From positions 1 to 37,272 of the forward strand of contig JAZRKE010000005.1 of the NCBI GenBank assembly GCA_045646145.1: a DNA stretch of 37,272 bases, written 5' to 3'. Made by a program: the position numbers and the translations under genes. The notes under the pieces were generated by a model. It had not been told where the DNA came from. It worked only from the letters and a program-made list of their open reading frames with translations, and searched no databases. This stretch comes from SIG565 sp045646145 (GTDB taxonomy: Bacteria > Bacillota > Clostridia > Oscillospirales > Acutalibacteraceae). Positions 6,968 to 15,215 of this stretch are shown in pieces. The stretch's first letter is position 1. The number at the start of each line of letters is the position of its first letter.

Positions 6968-7748
6968 TCTTAAAAAATCCTTTGGGAAATTAGAGGTACT
7001 CAAAGGTATTGATATCACCATAAAAAAAGGTGAAAAGGTAGTTATCTTAGGCGCGTCAGGCTCCGGTAAATCTACATTTTTGCGTTGCCTTAACTGTATG
7101 GAGGATCCGACCTCGGGCAGTATAATTTTCCATGGTGTAGACCTGGCAGATATGAATGTTGATATAAATGTTCACCGCCAGAAAATAGGAATGGTTTTTC
7201 AGCATTTTAATCTGTTTAACAATAAAACGGTTATTGATAATATAATGTTGGCGCCCTTGTATGTCGCAAAGAAGAAACTGAACCGTGCAAGGAGGAATAA
7301 ACTTTTCGGCAAACCTTATAACGCTGAGGATTACAGACCTATCAGCGAAATCAGGGCTGAAATTAAGGCGAGAGCAATAGATTTACTTAAACAGGTTAAT
7401 CTTGAGGAAAAAGCCGCTGCTTACCCATCTCAATTATCGGGTGGACAGAAGCAGCGTGTAGCAATAGTGAGAGCCCTGGCTATGAATCCCGATGTTATGC
7501 TTTTTGATGAGCCAACCAGTGCACTTGACCCCGAAATGGTGGGCGAGGTTTTAGAGGTTATGAAGAGTCTCGCCCGTGAGGGTATGACAATGGTGGTTGT
7601 AACTCACGAAATGGGATTCGCCCGTGAGGTTGCTGATCGAATTATCTTCATAGATGAGGGTGTTATTTTAGAGGAGGGTACGCCTGAAGAATTTTTCGGT
7701 AATCCCAAAACCGAGCGACTTCGCGACTTTTTATCAAAGGTATTATAA
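6951..7748 (+). CDS. Amino-acid ABC transporter ATP-binding protein (GlnQ/HisP family)
   Basis: Motor ATPase of the importer, on the inner face of the membrane. 265 residues, starting GTG at 6951 with AAAGGAG ahead of it. It has Walker A GASGSGKST (~33-41), the Q-loop MVFQHFNLF, the signature LSGGQKQR, Walker B VMLFDEPTSALD, and the switch histidine in VVTHEM. All are intact. It is about 20-25 residues longer than typical family members. The extra residues lie between the Q-loop and the signature (KKKLNRARRNKLFGKP and the following ~20 residues), on the surface of the helical subdomain that contacts the permease. It overlaps the permease gene and is the last gene before a strong terminator. 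Confidence 0.96.
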   Translation: MIRVSNLKKSFGKLEVLKGIDITIKKGEKVVILGASGSGKSTFLRCLNCMEDPTSGSIIFHGVDLADMNVDINVHRQKIGMVFQHFNLFNNKTVIDNIMLAPLYVAKKKLNRARRNKLFGKPYNAEDYRPISEIRAEIKARAIDLLKQVNLEEKAAAYPSQLSGGQKQRVAIVRALAMNPDVMLFDEPTSALDPEMVGEVLEVMKSLAREGMTMVVVTHEMGFAREVADRIIFIDEGVILEEGTPEEFFGNPKTERLRDFLSKVL

Positions 7749-7785
7749 AGAATTCTCCTTACCTCGCGGTAAGGGGAATTCTTTT
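7748..7785 (+). terminator. Intrinsic terminator of the ABC transporter operon
   Basis: AAGAATTCTCCTTACC, loop TCGC, GGTAAGGGGAATTCTT followed by TTTG: a 16-base stem beginning at the last base of the stop codon. Confidence 0.9.
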
Positions 7786-7799
7786 GTGCAACGAATACT

Positions 7800-7826
7800 G
7801 CCCAACTTCCCATAGGGAAGTTGGGC
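7800..7826. repeat. Perfect 12-bp hairpin
   Basis: GCCCAACTTCCC (7800-7811), loop ATA, GGGAAGTTGGGC (7815-7826). It lies just after the operon terminator without an adjacent T-run (TTTTTTTCTTTT begins 12 bases on). It shares the CCAACT/AGTTGG core with the hairpin at 10751. Confidence 0.7.
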
Positions 7827-7869
7827 AAGCGATGGGATTTTTTTCTTTTCAAAAATTTGTCAAATGTTA

Positions 7870-7898
7870 TTGAAATATGAAGTTAATTGCCTTATAAT
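7870..7898 (+). promoter_or_regulatory. Predicted promoter of mtaB
   Basis: TTGAAA (7870-7875), 17-base spacer, TATAAT (7893-7898), 22 bases ahead of the mtaB ATG. Confidence 0.7.
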
Positions 7899-7919
7899 TA
7901 AAAAAGAAAGAGGCGTTTT

Positions 7920-9218
7920 ATGAAATTTACAATCTTCACACTCGGTTGTAAGGTTAATCAGTATGAATCTCAGGCTGTGGCGGAGCTTTTAATAAAGCAG
8001 GGCTACGGTAAGATACTTGCCGATGAAATCCCCGATATAGTTATTGTAAATTCCTGCTCGGTTACGGCTGAGAGTGATAGAAAAACAAGGCAGGCGGTGC
8101 GCAAATTCCGTTCAAAATATCCTGATGCTATAATAGCCCTTATGGGCTGTATGACCTCGGCTCATCCCAACACCGCTGAGGAACTGCCCTGTGCCGATAT
8201 TATTATAGGTAATAAGGAACATAAAAAGCTTATTAGACTAATCCAAGAATTTTATCAAAATAAGAAACGTATAATCGATATAGAAAAACACGAAAAAAAT
8301 GAGGATTATTCCGCGCTTTCTATTACGGATTTTTCGGAGCATACCAGAGCGTTTATGAAAATTGAGGATGGTTGCGACCGATATTGCACCTACTGTATAA
8401 TTCCATATGCGCGTGGATTTGTGCGTTCAAGAAGTTTGCAGAGCATAAAACTTGAGGCTCGGTCTTTGGCTGATAACGGTTATAAAGAGGTAGTGCTTGT
8501 AGGTATAAACTTGTCGTCCTACGGAAAGGATAATGGACTCAATTTATACGATGCCGTAAAGGCTGTAGCGCAAACGGATGGTATTGAGCGCGTAAGACTC
8601 GGTTCTCTTGAACCGGATTTAATGGATGATACTCTGCTTTACAATTTGAAAACGGTGGATAAATTTTGTCCGCAGTTTCATTTATCTCTTCAGTCGGGCT
8701 GCGATGCAACGCTCAGCAGAATGAACCGCCATTATGACAGCGGATTTTATTACGACTTAGTAAACCGAATCAGGCAGGTATTTGATAATCCCGCCATTAC
8801 CACCGATATTATGGTGGGTTTTGCAGGGGAGACACAGGAGGAATTTGAGCAAAGCCTCAAATTTGTAACAAAAGTTGGTTTCGCAAAATCGCATATTTTT
8901 GCATATTCGCGAAGGAAAGGTACTGTAGCCGATAAAATGACGGGTCAGGTCAGCAATGCTCAAAAAGCCGAACGCAGCGGAATAATGATATCTGAAACGC
9001 TAAAGAGTGAAAATGAGTTTTTGGCTTCGCAATGCGGAAAAATTGCCCGAGTGCTTATTGAAACGGGTAAAAACGGGTGGCTTTCGGGATATACCGAAAA
9101 CTATACCCCTGTTAAAATGAAGGGTAGCTATGATATGTGTGGTAAAGTGAAACAGGTCCGAATGCTTTGTGTGCAGGATGGATGTGTTTTAGGAGAAATT
9201 TTAGTTAAGGAAGGATAA
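7920..9218 (+). CDS. mtaB: tRNA threonylcarbamoyladenosine methylthiotransferase MtaB
   Basis: Radical-SAM enzyme that adds a methylthio group to t6A at position 37 of ANN-decoding tRNAs, making ms2t6A. 432 residues. The N-terminal methylthiotransferase domain carries the three second-cluster cysteines in TLGCKVNQ (Cys10), NSCSVT and MGCMTS. The radical-SAM cluster is CDRYCTYC near residue 152, followed by IIPYARGFVRSR. The C-terminal part has the TRAM-like region. The GCKVNQYES opening separates MtaB from MiaB and RimO. The start is ATG 7920 with AAAGAGG upstream. The deacetylase gene begins two bases after its stop, so the two are cotranscribed. Confidence 0.95.
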   Translation: MKFTIFTLGCKVNQYESQAVAELLIKQGYGKILADEIPDIVIVNSCSVTAESDRKTRQAVRKFRSKYPDAIIALMGCMTSAHPNTAEELPCADIIIGNKEHKKLIRLIQEFYQNKKRIIDIEKHEKNEDYSALSITDFSEHTRAFMKIEDGCDRYCTYCIIPYARGFVRSRSLQSIKLEARSLADNGYKEVVLVGINLSSYGKDNGLNLYDAVKAVAQTDGIERVRLGSLEPDLMDDTLLYNLKTVDKFCPQFHLSLQSGCDATLSRMNRHYDSGFYYDLVNRIRQVFDNPAITTDIMVGFAGETQEEFEQSLKFVTKVGFAKSHIFAYSRRKGTVADKMTGQVSNAQKAERSGIMISETLKSENEFLASQCGKIARVLIETGKNGWLSGYTENYTPVKMKGSYDMCGKVKQVRMLCVQDGCVLGEILVKEG

Positions 9219-9219
9219 A

Positions 9220-10734
9220 ATGTCAACTGCAGTTGTTATTGAAATTGTTATATCGTTTATTTTAGCGGCAACAATTTCACTTTTGGTAATATTTTTAAGG
9301 AAGGGTAAAATCGGGAGAACTACCGCAATTCTCGGTTGTATAATTTCGGCATTGATCGGAGTTTCGGGAATTCTTGCTGCTTCACTTTATGATAAGCCCA
9401 GTTTCTCGGTTTTGGGCGAGGAAAAAATGGTTATTCCTGTGTTCTCGGAATATGTTGAGCCGGGTGCATCGGCACATTTCAGAGAGCAGGACATAAGCGA
9501 TAAAATATCTGTTAAGGGCAGTGTTGATACCTCTGTCGTAGGGGATTATGCGGTTGAATACGATTTTACCCACAGTGGTCATTATTATTACGCTGTCAGA
9601 AATGTAAAGGTTGTAGATACCGTTTCACCCGAACTTTCTCTTTCAGGCGATAGTGAAATTACGGTGTCGGCTCTCGATTTGTATTCAGAGCCCGGCTTTG
9701 CCGCAAACGATAATTATGATGGGGACCTCACTGCTTCGGTAAAGAGTGAGAGAACAAAGTCGGAAGATGATAAATACATAATTACATATACCGTTTCCGA
9801 TTCTTCGGGAAATACGGTAACAGCTCAGCGTATAATTAATGTAAAGGATATCATAAAGCCTAAGTTTTCAAGTAACAAGGGAAGCTTTATAAATGTTGTA
9901 AAGGGTTCAGAATTTAATATGCCGACCGTTACGGCTTCTGACGATTTAGATGGTGATATTACCTCTAAAATCAGCTCTTCAGGCAGTGTCGATACCGGGG
10001 CCACAGGTGTGTATAAGCTTGAATATTCGGTGTCGGATACAGCGGGTAACACAGCAACCTTGTCTATTCAGGTTAATGTATATGTACCCGATGATCCAAG
10101 CCTTTCAAGAATATATCTGACCTTTGATGATGGCCCCAGCTCTAATGTTACACCCAGAATCCTTGATATTTTAAAGGACAATAATGTTAAGGCAACCTTT
10201 TTTGTGAATGGATACAGTGATGATAAATTACCCCTCATTAAACGCATAATTGATGAGGGGCATACCTTAGGTGTTCACGGCACCTCTCACGATTACAAGT
10301 CAATTTATAAAAGTGTTGAAGCAAGCGTGAACAATTTTAATTCGCTTAAAGATAAGATATATAAGCAGACAGGTTATACCACAACCGTGATGCGTTTTCC
10401 GGGAGGTAGCTCAAATCAGGTAAGCAAAAACTATTGTAAGGGCGTTATGACCGAATCGGCCTATCGCCTGACAAATCAGGGATGGAGATATTTTGACTGG
10501 AATGTTGATAGCGGTGATGCAGACGGTAAGATGAGTCGCAGTTACATACTTAACAAGGTTAAAAACGGACTTAAAAAGGGCAGGGCAAATGTGGTACTAA
10601 TGCACGACCATTCCTCTAAATCTACCACAGCCGATGCCTTGCAGGAAATAATAGATTATGGCAATGCTAACGGATATATCTTCTGCCCTATAAATGAAAG
10701 CACCCCTGATATACACCATACAATTGCAAATTAA
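9220..10734 (+). CDS. Membrane-anchored polysaccharide deacetylase with Ig-like domains
   Basis: Predicted surface enzyme that removes N-acetyl groups from cell-wall or capsule sugars. 504 residues. Two N-terminal hydrophobic segments (about 5-26 and 36-56) anchor it. Three Ig-like modules of the DUF5011 type follow (for example DTVSPELSLSGDSEITV, DDLDGDITSKISSSGSVDTG). The NodB catalytic domain covers about 297-490 and keeps its motifs: TFDDGPS, the metal site HGTSH, RFPGGSS, DWNVDSGD and VLMHDHS. Peptidoglycan deacetylation would give lysozyme resistance, but substrate cannot be told apart from other polymers here. The start is two bases after mtaB, with GGAAGG as ribosome site. The downstream hairpin closes the operon. 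Confidence 0.92.
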   Translation: MSTAVVIEIVISFILAATISLLVIFLRKGKIGRTTAILGCIISALIGVSGILAASLYDKPSFSVLGEEKMVIPVFSEYVEPGASAHFREQDISDKISVKGSVDTSVVGDYAVEYDFTHSGHYYYAVRNVKVVDTVSPELSLSGDSEITVSALDLYSEPGFAANDNYDGDLTASVKSERTKSEDDKYIITYTVSDSSGNTVTAQRIINVKDIIKPKFSSNKGSFINVVKGSEFNMPTVTASDDLDGDITSKISSSGSVDTGATGVYKLEYSVSDTAGNTATLSIQVNVYVPDDPSLSRIYLTFDDGPSSNVTPRILDILKDNNVKATFFVNGYSDDKLPLIKRIIDEGHTLGVHGTSHDYKSIYKSVEASVNNFNSLKDKIYKQTGYTTTVMRFPGGSSNQVSKNYCKGVMTESAYRLTNQGWRYFDWNVDSGDADGKMSRSYILNKVKNGLKKGRANVVLMHDHSSKSTTADALQEIIDYGNANGYIFCPINESTPDIHHTIAN

Positions 10735-10750
10735 ATAACGACAGGCTATT

Positions 10751-10785
10751 GCTCAACTCTTGCGAGAGTTGGGCAGTTATTTTTA
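10751..10785 (+). terminator. Intrinsic terminator of mtaB-deacetylase operon
   Basis: GCTCAACTCT, loop TGCG, AGAGTTGGGC (10765-10774), then AGTTATTTTTATTT: a 10-base stem with one G-T pair and a T-rich tail. Confidence 0.85.
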
Positions 10786-10858
10786 TTTGTTAAACTTTTA
10801 TAAGGAAAGTTCGATTGATGGTACCTTTATTTTACCAGTGGTTAAGATTATCACTATA

Positions 10859-10867
10859 TGTTATAAT
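10859..10867 (+). promoter_or_regulatory. Possible extended -10 promoter of the sigma factor operon
   Basis: TG, one base, TATAAT (10862-10867) about 80 bases ahead of the sigma factor start. There is no good -35 at 16-18 bases, so this is an extended -10 candidate. An autoregulated ECF promoter was not recognised. Confidence 0.35.
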
Positions 10868-10945
10868 AAAATCAAATATTTTTAAGCTTTCCTGTAAGAT
10901 TTCGCAAATTGTGTTTACTAATATGGTAAAAGGGGAGTTTAGGCG

Positions 10946-11521
10946 GTGAAAATCACGAAGGATGAACAAATAATTGAAGCTCTGTTTAATAGGGATGAAG
11001 GTATACTCGAGCAGATTTCAAATAAATATAGAAAGATATATGTAAGCGTTTTACGGCAAATACTCGGCAGTGATGAGGATGTTTTTGAATGTGAAAACGA
11101 TGTTTTGTTGGCGGTTTGGAATTCTGTACCGCCAAATAAACCGAATAATCTTGCGGCATATATTGCAAAATTAGCACGAAACATAAGCATAAACAGATTT
11201 AAGTATAATACAAGACAAAAACGCGCGGTTGGATATACCGTAGTTCTGCATGAATTGAGCGAGTGTATTCCGGATAATTCATTTGGGAAGGATTACACAG
11301 AGCATTTCAAGGATAAAGAGCTTGGACAGATTTTAACCGATTTTGTAAGGAACCTTGATGATGAAACTAGGGTGCTTTTTGTCAGAAGATATTTTTATCT
11401 TGAGTCGGTAGGTAGTCTTGCAAAGCGATATGGCTTTACTGAAAATAAGGTATCGGTGAAGCTTTACAGGGCACGAAACAAATTACATAAAATCTTGGAA
11501 AAGGAGGAGGTAATTATATGA
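10946..11521 (+). CDS. ECF-type RNA polymerase sigma factor
   Basis: Alternative sigma factor of the sigma-70 superfamily. 191 residues, of ECF size, with only regions 2 and 4. Region 2 covers about residues 20-95 (KYRKIYVSVLRQILGSDEDVFE, then AAYIAKLARNISINRFK; the first is quoted as two parts KYRKIYVSVLR and QILGSDEDVFE). Region 4, about 130-185, ends in the helix-turn-helix SVGSLAKRYGFTENKVSVKL. The start is GTG 10946 with AAGGGGAG upstream. The last four bases overlap the next gene, encoding a membrane protein, which is the classic sigma/anti-sigma layout. The inducing signal is unknown. Two other wall-active genes lie upstream, but the gene has its own transcription unit. Confidence 0.9.
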   Translation: MKITKDEQIIEALFNRDEGILEQISNKYRKIYVSVLRQILGSDEDVFECENDVLLAVWNSVPPNKPNNLAAYIAKLARNISINRFKYNTRQKRAVGYTVVLHELSECIPDNSFGKDYTEHFKDKELGQILTDFVRNLDDETRVLFVRRYFYLESVGSLAKRYGFTENKVSVKLYRARNKLHKILEKEEVII

Positions 11522-13458
11522 AGGACCGGAATGCACAGAATCTGTTTGAAACACTGGGAGAACTTCCAGAGGATATTTTAAATGAAGCGTTAGAGACCGA
11601 TAACGCCCTTAAATTGCATTCTCTCGGCGCCAAAAAGACACAAAAAATAATTGTTATTCACCCTGTTTTAAAAAGATTTGTTTCCGTTTGTGTTTGCCTT
11701 GCAATTATTGTAATATCACTTTTGAGCGTATGGCAGTATAAACCTCAGGAGGCTCCGATAATAAATGAAGGTAGCTCAGGTAGTGTCGGCAGTGAAGTTA
11801 AGGGTGAAAAATTTGAGATTGACAGTTTGGATAAGCTGAATTTCTATTCGGTTAAAAAGGCAATTTCCGAAATCGGTTTTGACCCTCTTTCAAGCAAAAA
11901 CGGAGAAGCGAGTTTGGTAAATTTGACGCAGAATATGAATAATAGCTTTAAAAACATTAATGCCGATACTCCTTTCACAATTACCATGTACTGTTATTTC
12001 AAAATTTACCTTGATGACCCTCAGGGCTTTTTAGCAAAGAAACTCGGCGGTACGGGCTCAGTAGATGTCGTTGTAACAAAAAACAATTTTGAAAATATGA
12101 TTACTTTTAAAAAGGGTGATAATTACTATTCCTGTCTGCAGGATTCTGGCACCGCTAATGCTATGTCCTTTTCAACCTATAAATATATCGAAGGGTTTAA
12201 GTTAGTTGAAAACTACTCTCAGGAAAATTATGAATTTACCGTATATTTTGAGGGTGATAAGGTAACAGGTATTAAGAGCGGAAGATTTAATTCAAATATA
12301 GGTATTTATGATTATACTGTCGACAAAATTAAATTTGTTGAGAATTACAATGTTGTAGTCTACCAGACTAAAACCGTAACAATAGGGCAGCTTGAAAAAT
12401 TATTTTCGAATGAAAAGGATATTTTAGATGATACTACTGTATCGGTGGATGGCCCTGTGGTTTTAGGAGAAGCGGCACTTACTAATAAAACGGTCTGTTT
12501 AGCTGAGTCGCAAAAGGATGTTATAATTAAAAATAGCGATATTTTAAGCGTTACAGGTAAATATGACGACGCCAACGGTTATTATATTGAACTGAAATTA
12601 ACCGAAAAGGGAAGAGAACTACTTAAAGAATCGGTAAAACAATCAAATTTTATAAGCATTTATGTAAATAACTTTCTAATAACCGATAATTATATTGTTA
12701 CCACCGTTGTAAATGATACTGCAATTTTCACACGATTCAGCAGTAAGGACGAAATGTTAGAAGTTTATAATCAACTAACGGTTGTAGACAATAAAAATAA
12801 AATCGGCAGAATAGTAGATAATGAGTCGTTCCTCCACGAGATGTCAAAGCTGGTGAATTTTGATAATTATAATTTTTCAATGGAAATGACTAACTATGTC
12901 TACGACCATAAGAACCCTAAAAAACTCGAAAATAAGCCTTCTAATTACGAAGTGAAAATAGACGGAGTAAATATAACCTTCCCAATTCGCGTAAAGGATT
13001 TAACAGCACAGGGTTTTGAGCCTGTTCGGTATGACTTTGGTATAGGCGGTTTTAAAACCAAACAGGGCAACGAATTTAGCGTTTACTGTATGGATTTTAA
13101 GCATGATGCTAAAACAAAAGAGGATTATTTTGTAACTCAGGTGGATTTTTACGCTGATGCTCTTAGCGGTAAAAGTGGAATGGTTAATCCGACACTTCCT
13201 GACTTTTGCTTGTTTGAGGATATAAATAAGGATATTACAATTGATGAATTTATCAAAAAATTGGGTGAGCCCCATAAAATTTATCAGCAAACTTACGAGG
13301 ATACCTCCATAGAATTAAGGCAATCGCTTGTTACATTTTATTATTATTTTTCTACACCCGAAATACCTAACGGATATTTATATGTAAATTTCAGACCCAT
13401 ATTAAACAGTAGCTCCCCCAATAATTATCTATTCTCGGTTGGAATATCGCTACACTAG
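11518..13458 (+). CDS. Membrane protein, probable anti-sigma factor with SecD-like extracellular domain
   Basis: Probable partner of the overlapping sigma factor. 646 residues. A short cytoplasmic N-terminus (NLFETLGELPEDILNEALE) resembles the sigma-binding stretch seen in many Firmicutes sigma-linked membrane proteins. One transmembrane segment follows near residues 59-79 (FVSVCVCLAIIVISLLSVW), then about 560 residues outside the cell. Residues ~320-420 (VIIKNSDILSVTGKYDDANG, then LTEKGRELLKESVKQ and FISIYVNNFLI) look like the P1-head subdomain of SecD: a strand-rich start, a TExGxxxLxE helix and a short return strand. The rest is not recognised. I infer that an extracellular signal bound outside controls release of the sigma factor; no protease site is obvious. 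A strong hairpin follows the stop. Confidence 0.65.
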   Translation: MKDRNAQNLFETLGELPEDILNEALETDNALKLHSLGAKKTQKIIVIHPVLKRFVSVCVCLAIIVISLLSVWQYKPQEAPIINEGSSGSVGSEVKGEKFEIDSLDKLNFYSVKKAISEIGFDPLSSKNGEASLVNLTQNMNNSFKNINADTPFTITMYCYFKIYLDDPQGFLAKKLGGTGSVDVVVTKNNFENMITFKKGDNYYSCLQDSGTANAMSFSTYKYIEGFKLVENYSQENYEFTVYFEGDKVTGIKSGRFNSNIGIYDYTVDKIKFVENYNVVVYQTKTVTIGQLEKLFSNEKDILDDTTVSVDGPVVLGEAALTNKTVCLAESQKDVIIKNSDILSVTGKYDDANGYYIELKLTEKGRELLKESVKQSNFISIYVNNFLITDNYIVTTVVNDTAIFTRFSSKDEMLEVYNQLTVVDNKNKIGRIVDNESFLHEMSKLVNFDNYNFSMEMTNYVYDHKNPKKLENKPSNYEVKIDGVNITFPIRVKDLTAQGFEPVRYDFGIGGFKTKQGNEFSVYCMDFKHDAKTKEDYFVTQVDFYADALSGKSGMVNPTLPDFCLFEDINKDITIDEFIKKLGEPHKIYQQTYEDTSIELRQSLVTFYYYFSTPEIPNGYLYVNFRPILNSSSPNNYLFSVGISLH

Positions 13459-13497
13459 GAATTATATTTTGTGTGTTAAGTTGTACAATACAAATTT

Positions 13498-13537
13498 AAA
13501 AGCAGTATGGGGTCGCACGCGACCCTATACTGCTTTT
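13498..13537. terminator. Bidirectional terminator between sigma operon and uxaC
   Basis: An 18-base stem (13498-13515 with 13520-13537, one G-T pair) with loop CACG, flanked by AAAA on the left and TTTT on the right. It serves both converging transcripts. Confidence 0.9.
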
Positions 13538-13558
13538 ATAGTAAGATTAAAAAATAAT

Positions 13559-14926
13559 TTAAAATTCAAAATATTCCTTAGCGTTCTTATAGCATACACC
13601 TTCTATAATAGCCTTTAATGCCTCGTTATCGTCGGGGTATAAGCCATCCTCAACCCAGTCGCCTACCATATTGCAGAGAATTCTGCGGAAATATTCGTGC
13701 CTTGGATAGGAAACGAATGAACGGGAATCGGTAAGCATACCAACGAATTTACCAAGATTTCCAAGGTTTGCGAGAGCATCCATCTGAGCCATCATACCGC
13801 TTGCATTATCGTTGACCCACCAGCCCGAGCCAAACTGAATTTTGGAAACATAGGGGGCGCGCTGGAAGTTGCCGAGCATTGTACCGAGTACATAGTTATC
13901 CTTAGGATTGAGTGTGTAAAGAATGGTTTTCGGCAGAATATCATCGGTATCAAGATAGTTCATAAATGCCGATAATTTCTCAGCAATACACAGGTCGTTA
14001 ATTGAATCAAAGCCTGTATCGGCGCCGAGTTTCTCGAACATACGAGAGTTATTGTTTCTAAGTGCGCCTATGTGCAGCTGCATAGCCCAGCCGAGCTTTG
14101 TGTACTCAAGTGCGCAAACGCGAAGCATTGCGGTTTTGTAGATATCAATTTCTTCGGATGTGAGTGCGCCGCCCGATAGCTTTTTATCGAACACCGCCTT
14201 AGCATCTCCCACGGCAAATGGAACATACTCAAGTGCGTGGTCAGAGAGCTTACAGCCGTTATCATTAAAGTAATGAAGGCGCTCCACCATCCACTTTTCA
14301 GCCTTGTCGTAACTGTCAATACCGTTTGCCTCTAAATAGCCTAAAAATTCCGGCTTTTCAATATTAACGAGCTTGTCTGGGCGGAAGGTGGGGAGTACCT
14401 TTGTGGTAAAGCCCTGCTCTCTTAATAGTTTATGGTATCTAAGGTCATCAGCAGGGTCATCGGTAGTGCAGATAACCTCAACGTTTGACTTTTTGATAAG
14501 GTTCTGAGCCGAGAAATCCTCTCTCTTTAAATATTCGTTACACTTATCCCAAACCTCTTTGGCATTTTTTTCACTAAGAGGCTCGTCAATACCGAAATAA
14601 CGCTTGAGTTCAAGCGCGGTCCAGTGGTATATCGGGTTGCCGATGAGATAGGGCATAACACGGCAGAAGCCTACCCACTTTTCATAGCGGTCGGCGCTAC
14701 CTGTAATATACTCTTCATCTATACCGAAGGTACGCATCTGACGCCACTTATAATGGTCGCCGCCTAAAAACAGGTCGTAAGCATCGGCGAAACGGTGGTC
14801 CTCGGCTATCATTTTTGGAACTAAGTGGCAGTGATAATCTATAATTGGCAGATTTTCAGCAAAGTCGTGATAAAGGCGTTTTGCAGTTTCTGTCTTTAAA
14901 AAGAAATCATTATTAATAATACCCAT
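13559..14926 (-). CDS. uxaC: Uronate isomerase
   Basis: Converts D-galacturonate to D-tagaturonate (and D-glucuronate to D-fructuronate), the first step of hexuronate breakdown. About 455 residues from the ATG at 14924-14926 (MGIINNDFFL), preceded by AAGGAG at a normal distance; an ATG eight codons further out lies beyond that ribosome site. The metal site IIDYHCHL and the loop TTDDPADDLRYHKLL are typical, as is GSGWWVNDNASGMMAQM near the C-terminus. Last gene of the minus-strand operon. A miniature transposon separates it from uxaA, ending directly against its ribosome site (TAAGGAG), so upstream transcription must cross the insertion unless the element supplies a promoter. Confidence 0.95.
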   Translation of the reverse strand: MGIINNDFFLKTETAKRLYHDFAENLPIIDYHCHLVPKMIAEDHRFADAYDLFLGGDHYKWRQMRTFGIDEEYITGSADRYEKWVGFCRVMPYLIGNPIYHWTALELKRYFGIDEPLSEKNAKEVWDKCNEYLKREDFSAQNLIKKSNVEVICTTDDPADDLRYHKLLREQGFTTKVLPTFRPDKLVNIEKPEFLGYLEANGIDSYDKAEKWMVERLHYFNDNGCKLSDHALEYVPFAVGDAKAVFDKKLSGGALTSEEIDIYKTAMLRVCALEYTKLGWAMQLHIGALRNNNSRMFEKLGADTGFDSINDLCIAEKLSAFMNYLDTDDILPKTILYTLNPKDNYVLGTMLGNFQRAPYVSKIQFGSGWWVNDNASGMMAQMDALANLGNLGKFVGMLTDSRSFVSYPRHEYFRRILCNMVGDWVEDGLYPDDNEALKAIIEGVCYKNAKEYFEF

Positions 14927-14938
14927 TGTTTTTCTCCT

Positions 14939-15215
14939 TAGCCAAAGCATTTAAACCCGAATCAGATTTTGGGATAAGGATTTAACGCTATGGCATTGTT
15001 AAAATACTCGCAAATCCGTCAGGATTTGCTGCGTTTTGTGCCTCGCCACACCGAAAATCCTTTAATCACAAAATTTTCCGACCTAAAAGGTGCGGTTTTA
15101 TGTGTGGATTTTGGTAATGCGAAGCTCATAAGGCTGTCGCCTATGGGCGACAAAGAACCAAAAGACGCCTTAAAATCGCCCTTTTAGGCTGGTTTGGGCT
15201 TAAATGCTTTGGCTA
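14939..15215 (-). mobile_element. Miniature inverted-repeat element, copy A (273 bp plus TA flanks)
   Basis: Element 14941-15213 bounded by TA on both sides. The left end is GCCAAAGCATTTAAACCC and the right end is its near-complement GGGCTTAAATGCTTTGGC; the terminal repeats extend to about 25 bases. The inside matches copy C in reverse orientation over nearly its full length. No transposase is encoded; the short frame inside is not protein-like. TA duplication suggests mobilisation by an IS630/Tc1-mariner-type enzyme elsewhere in the genome. It lies between uxaA and uxaC. The TA at 15214-15215 plus the first element base forms the uxaA stop codon TAG. Confidence 0.9.

Noticed and set aside
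14990..15187. 65-residue plus-strand frame starting MALLKYSQIRQDLL
   Set aside because: It lies wholly inside miniature element copy A; the other copies do not keep the frame intact and there is no ribosome site.
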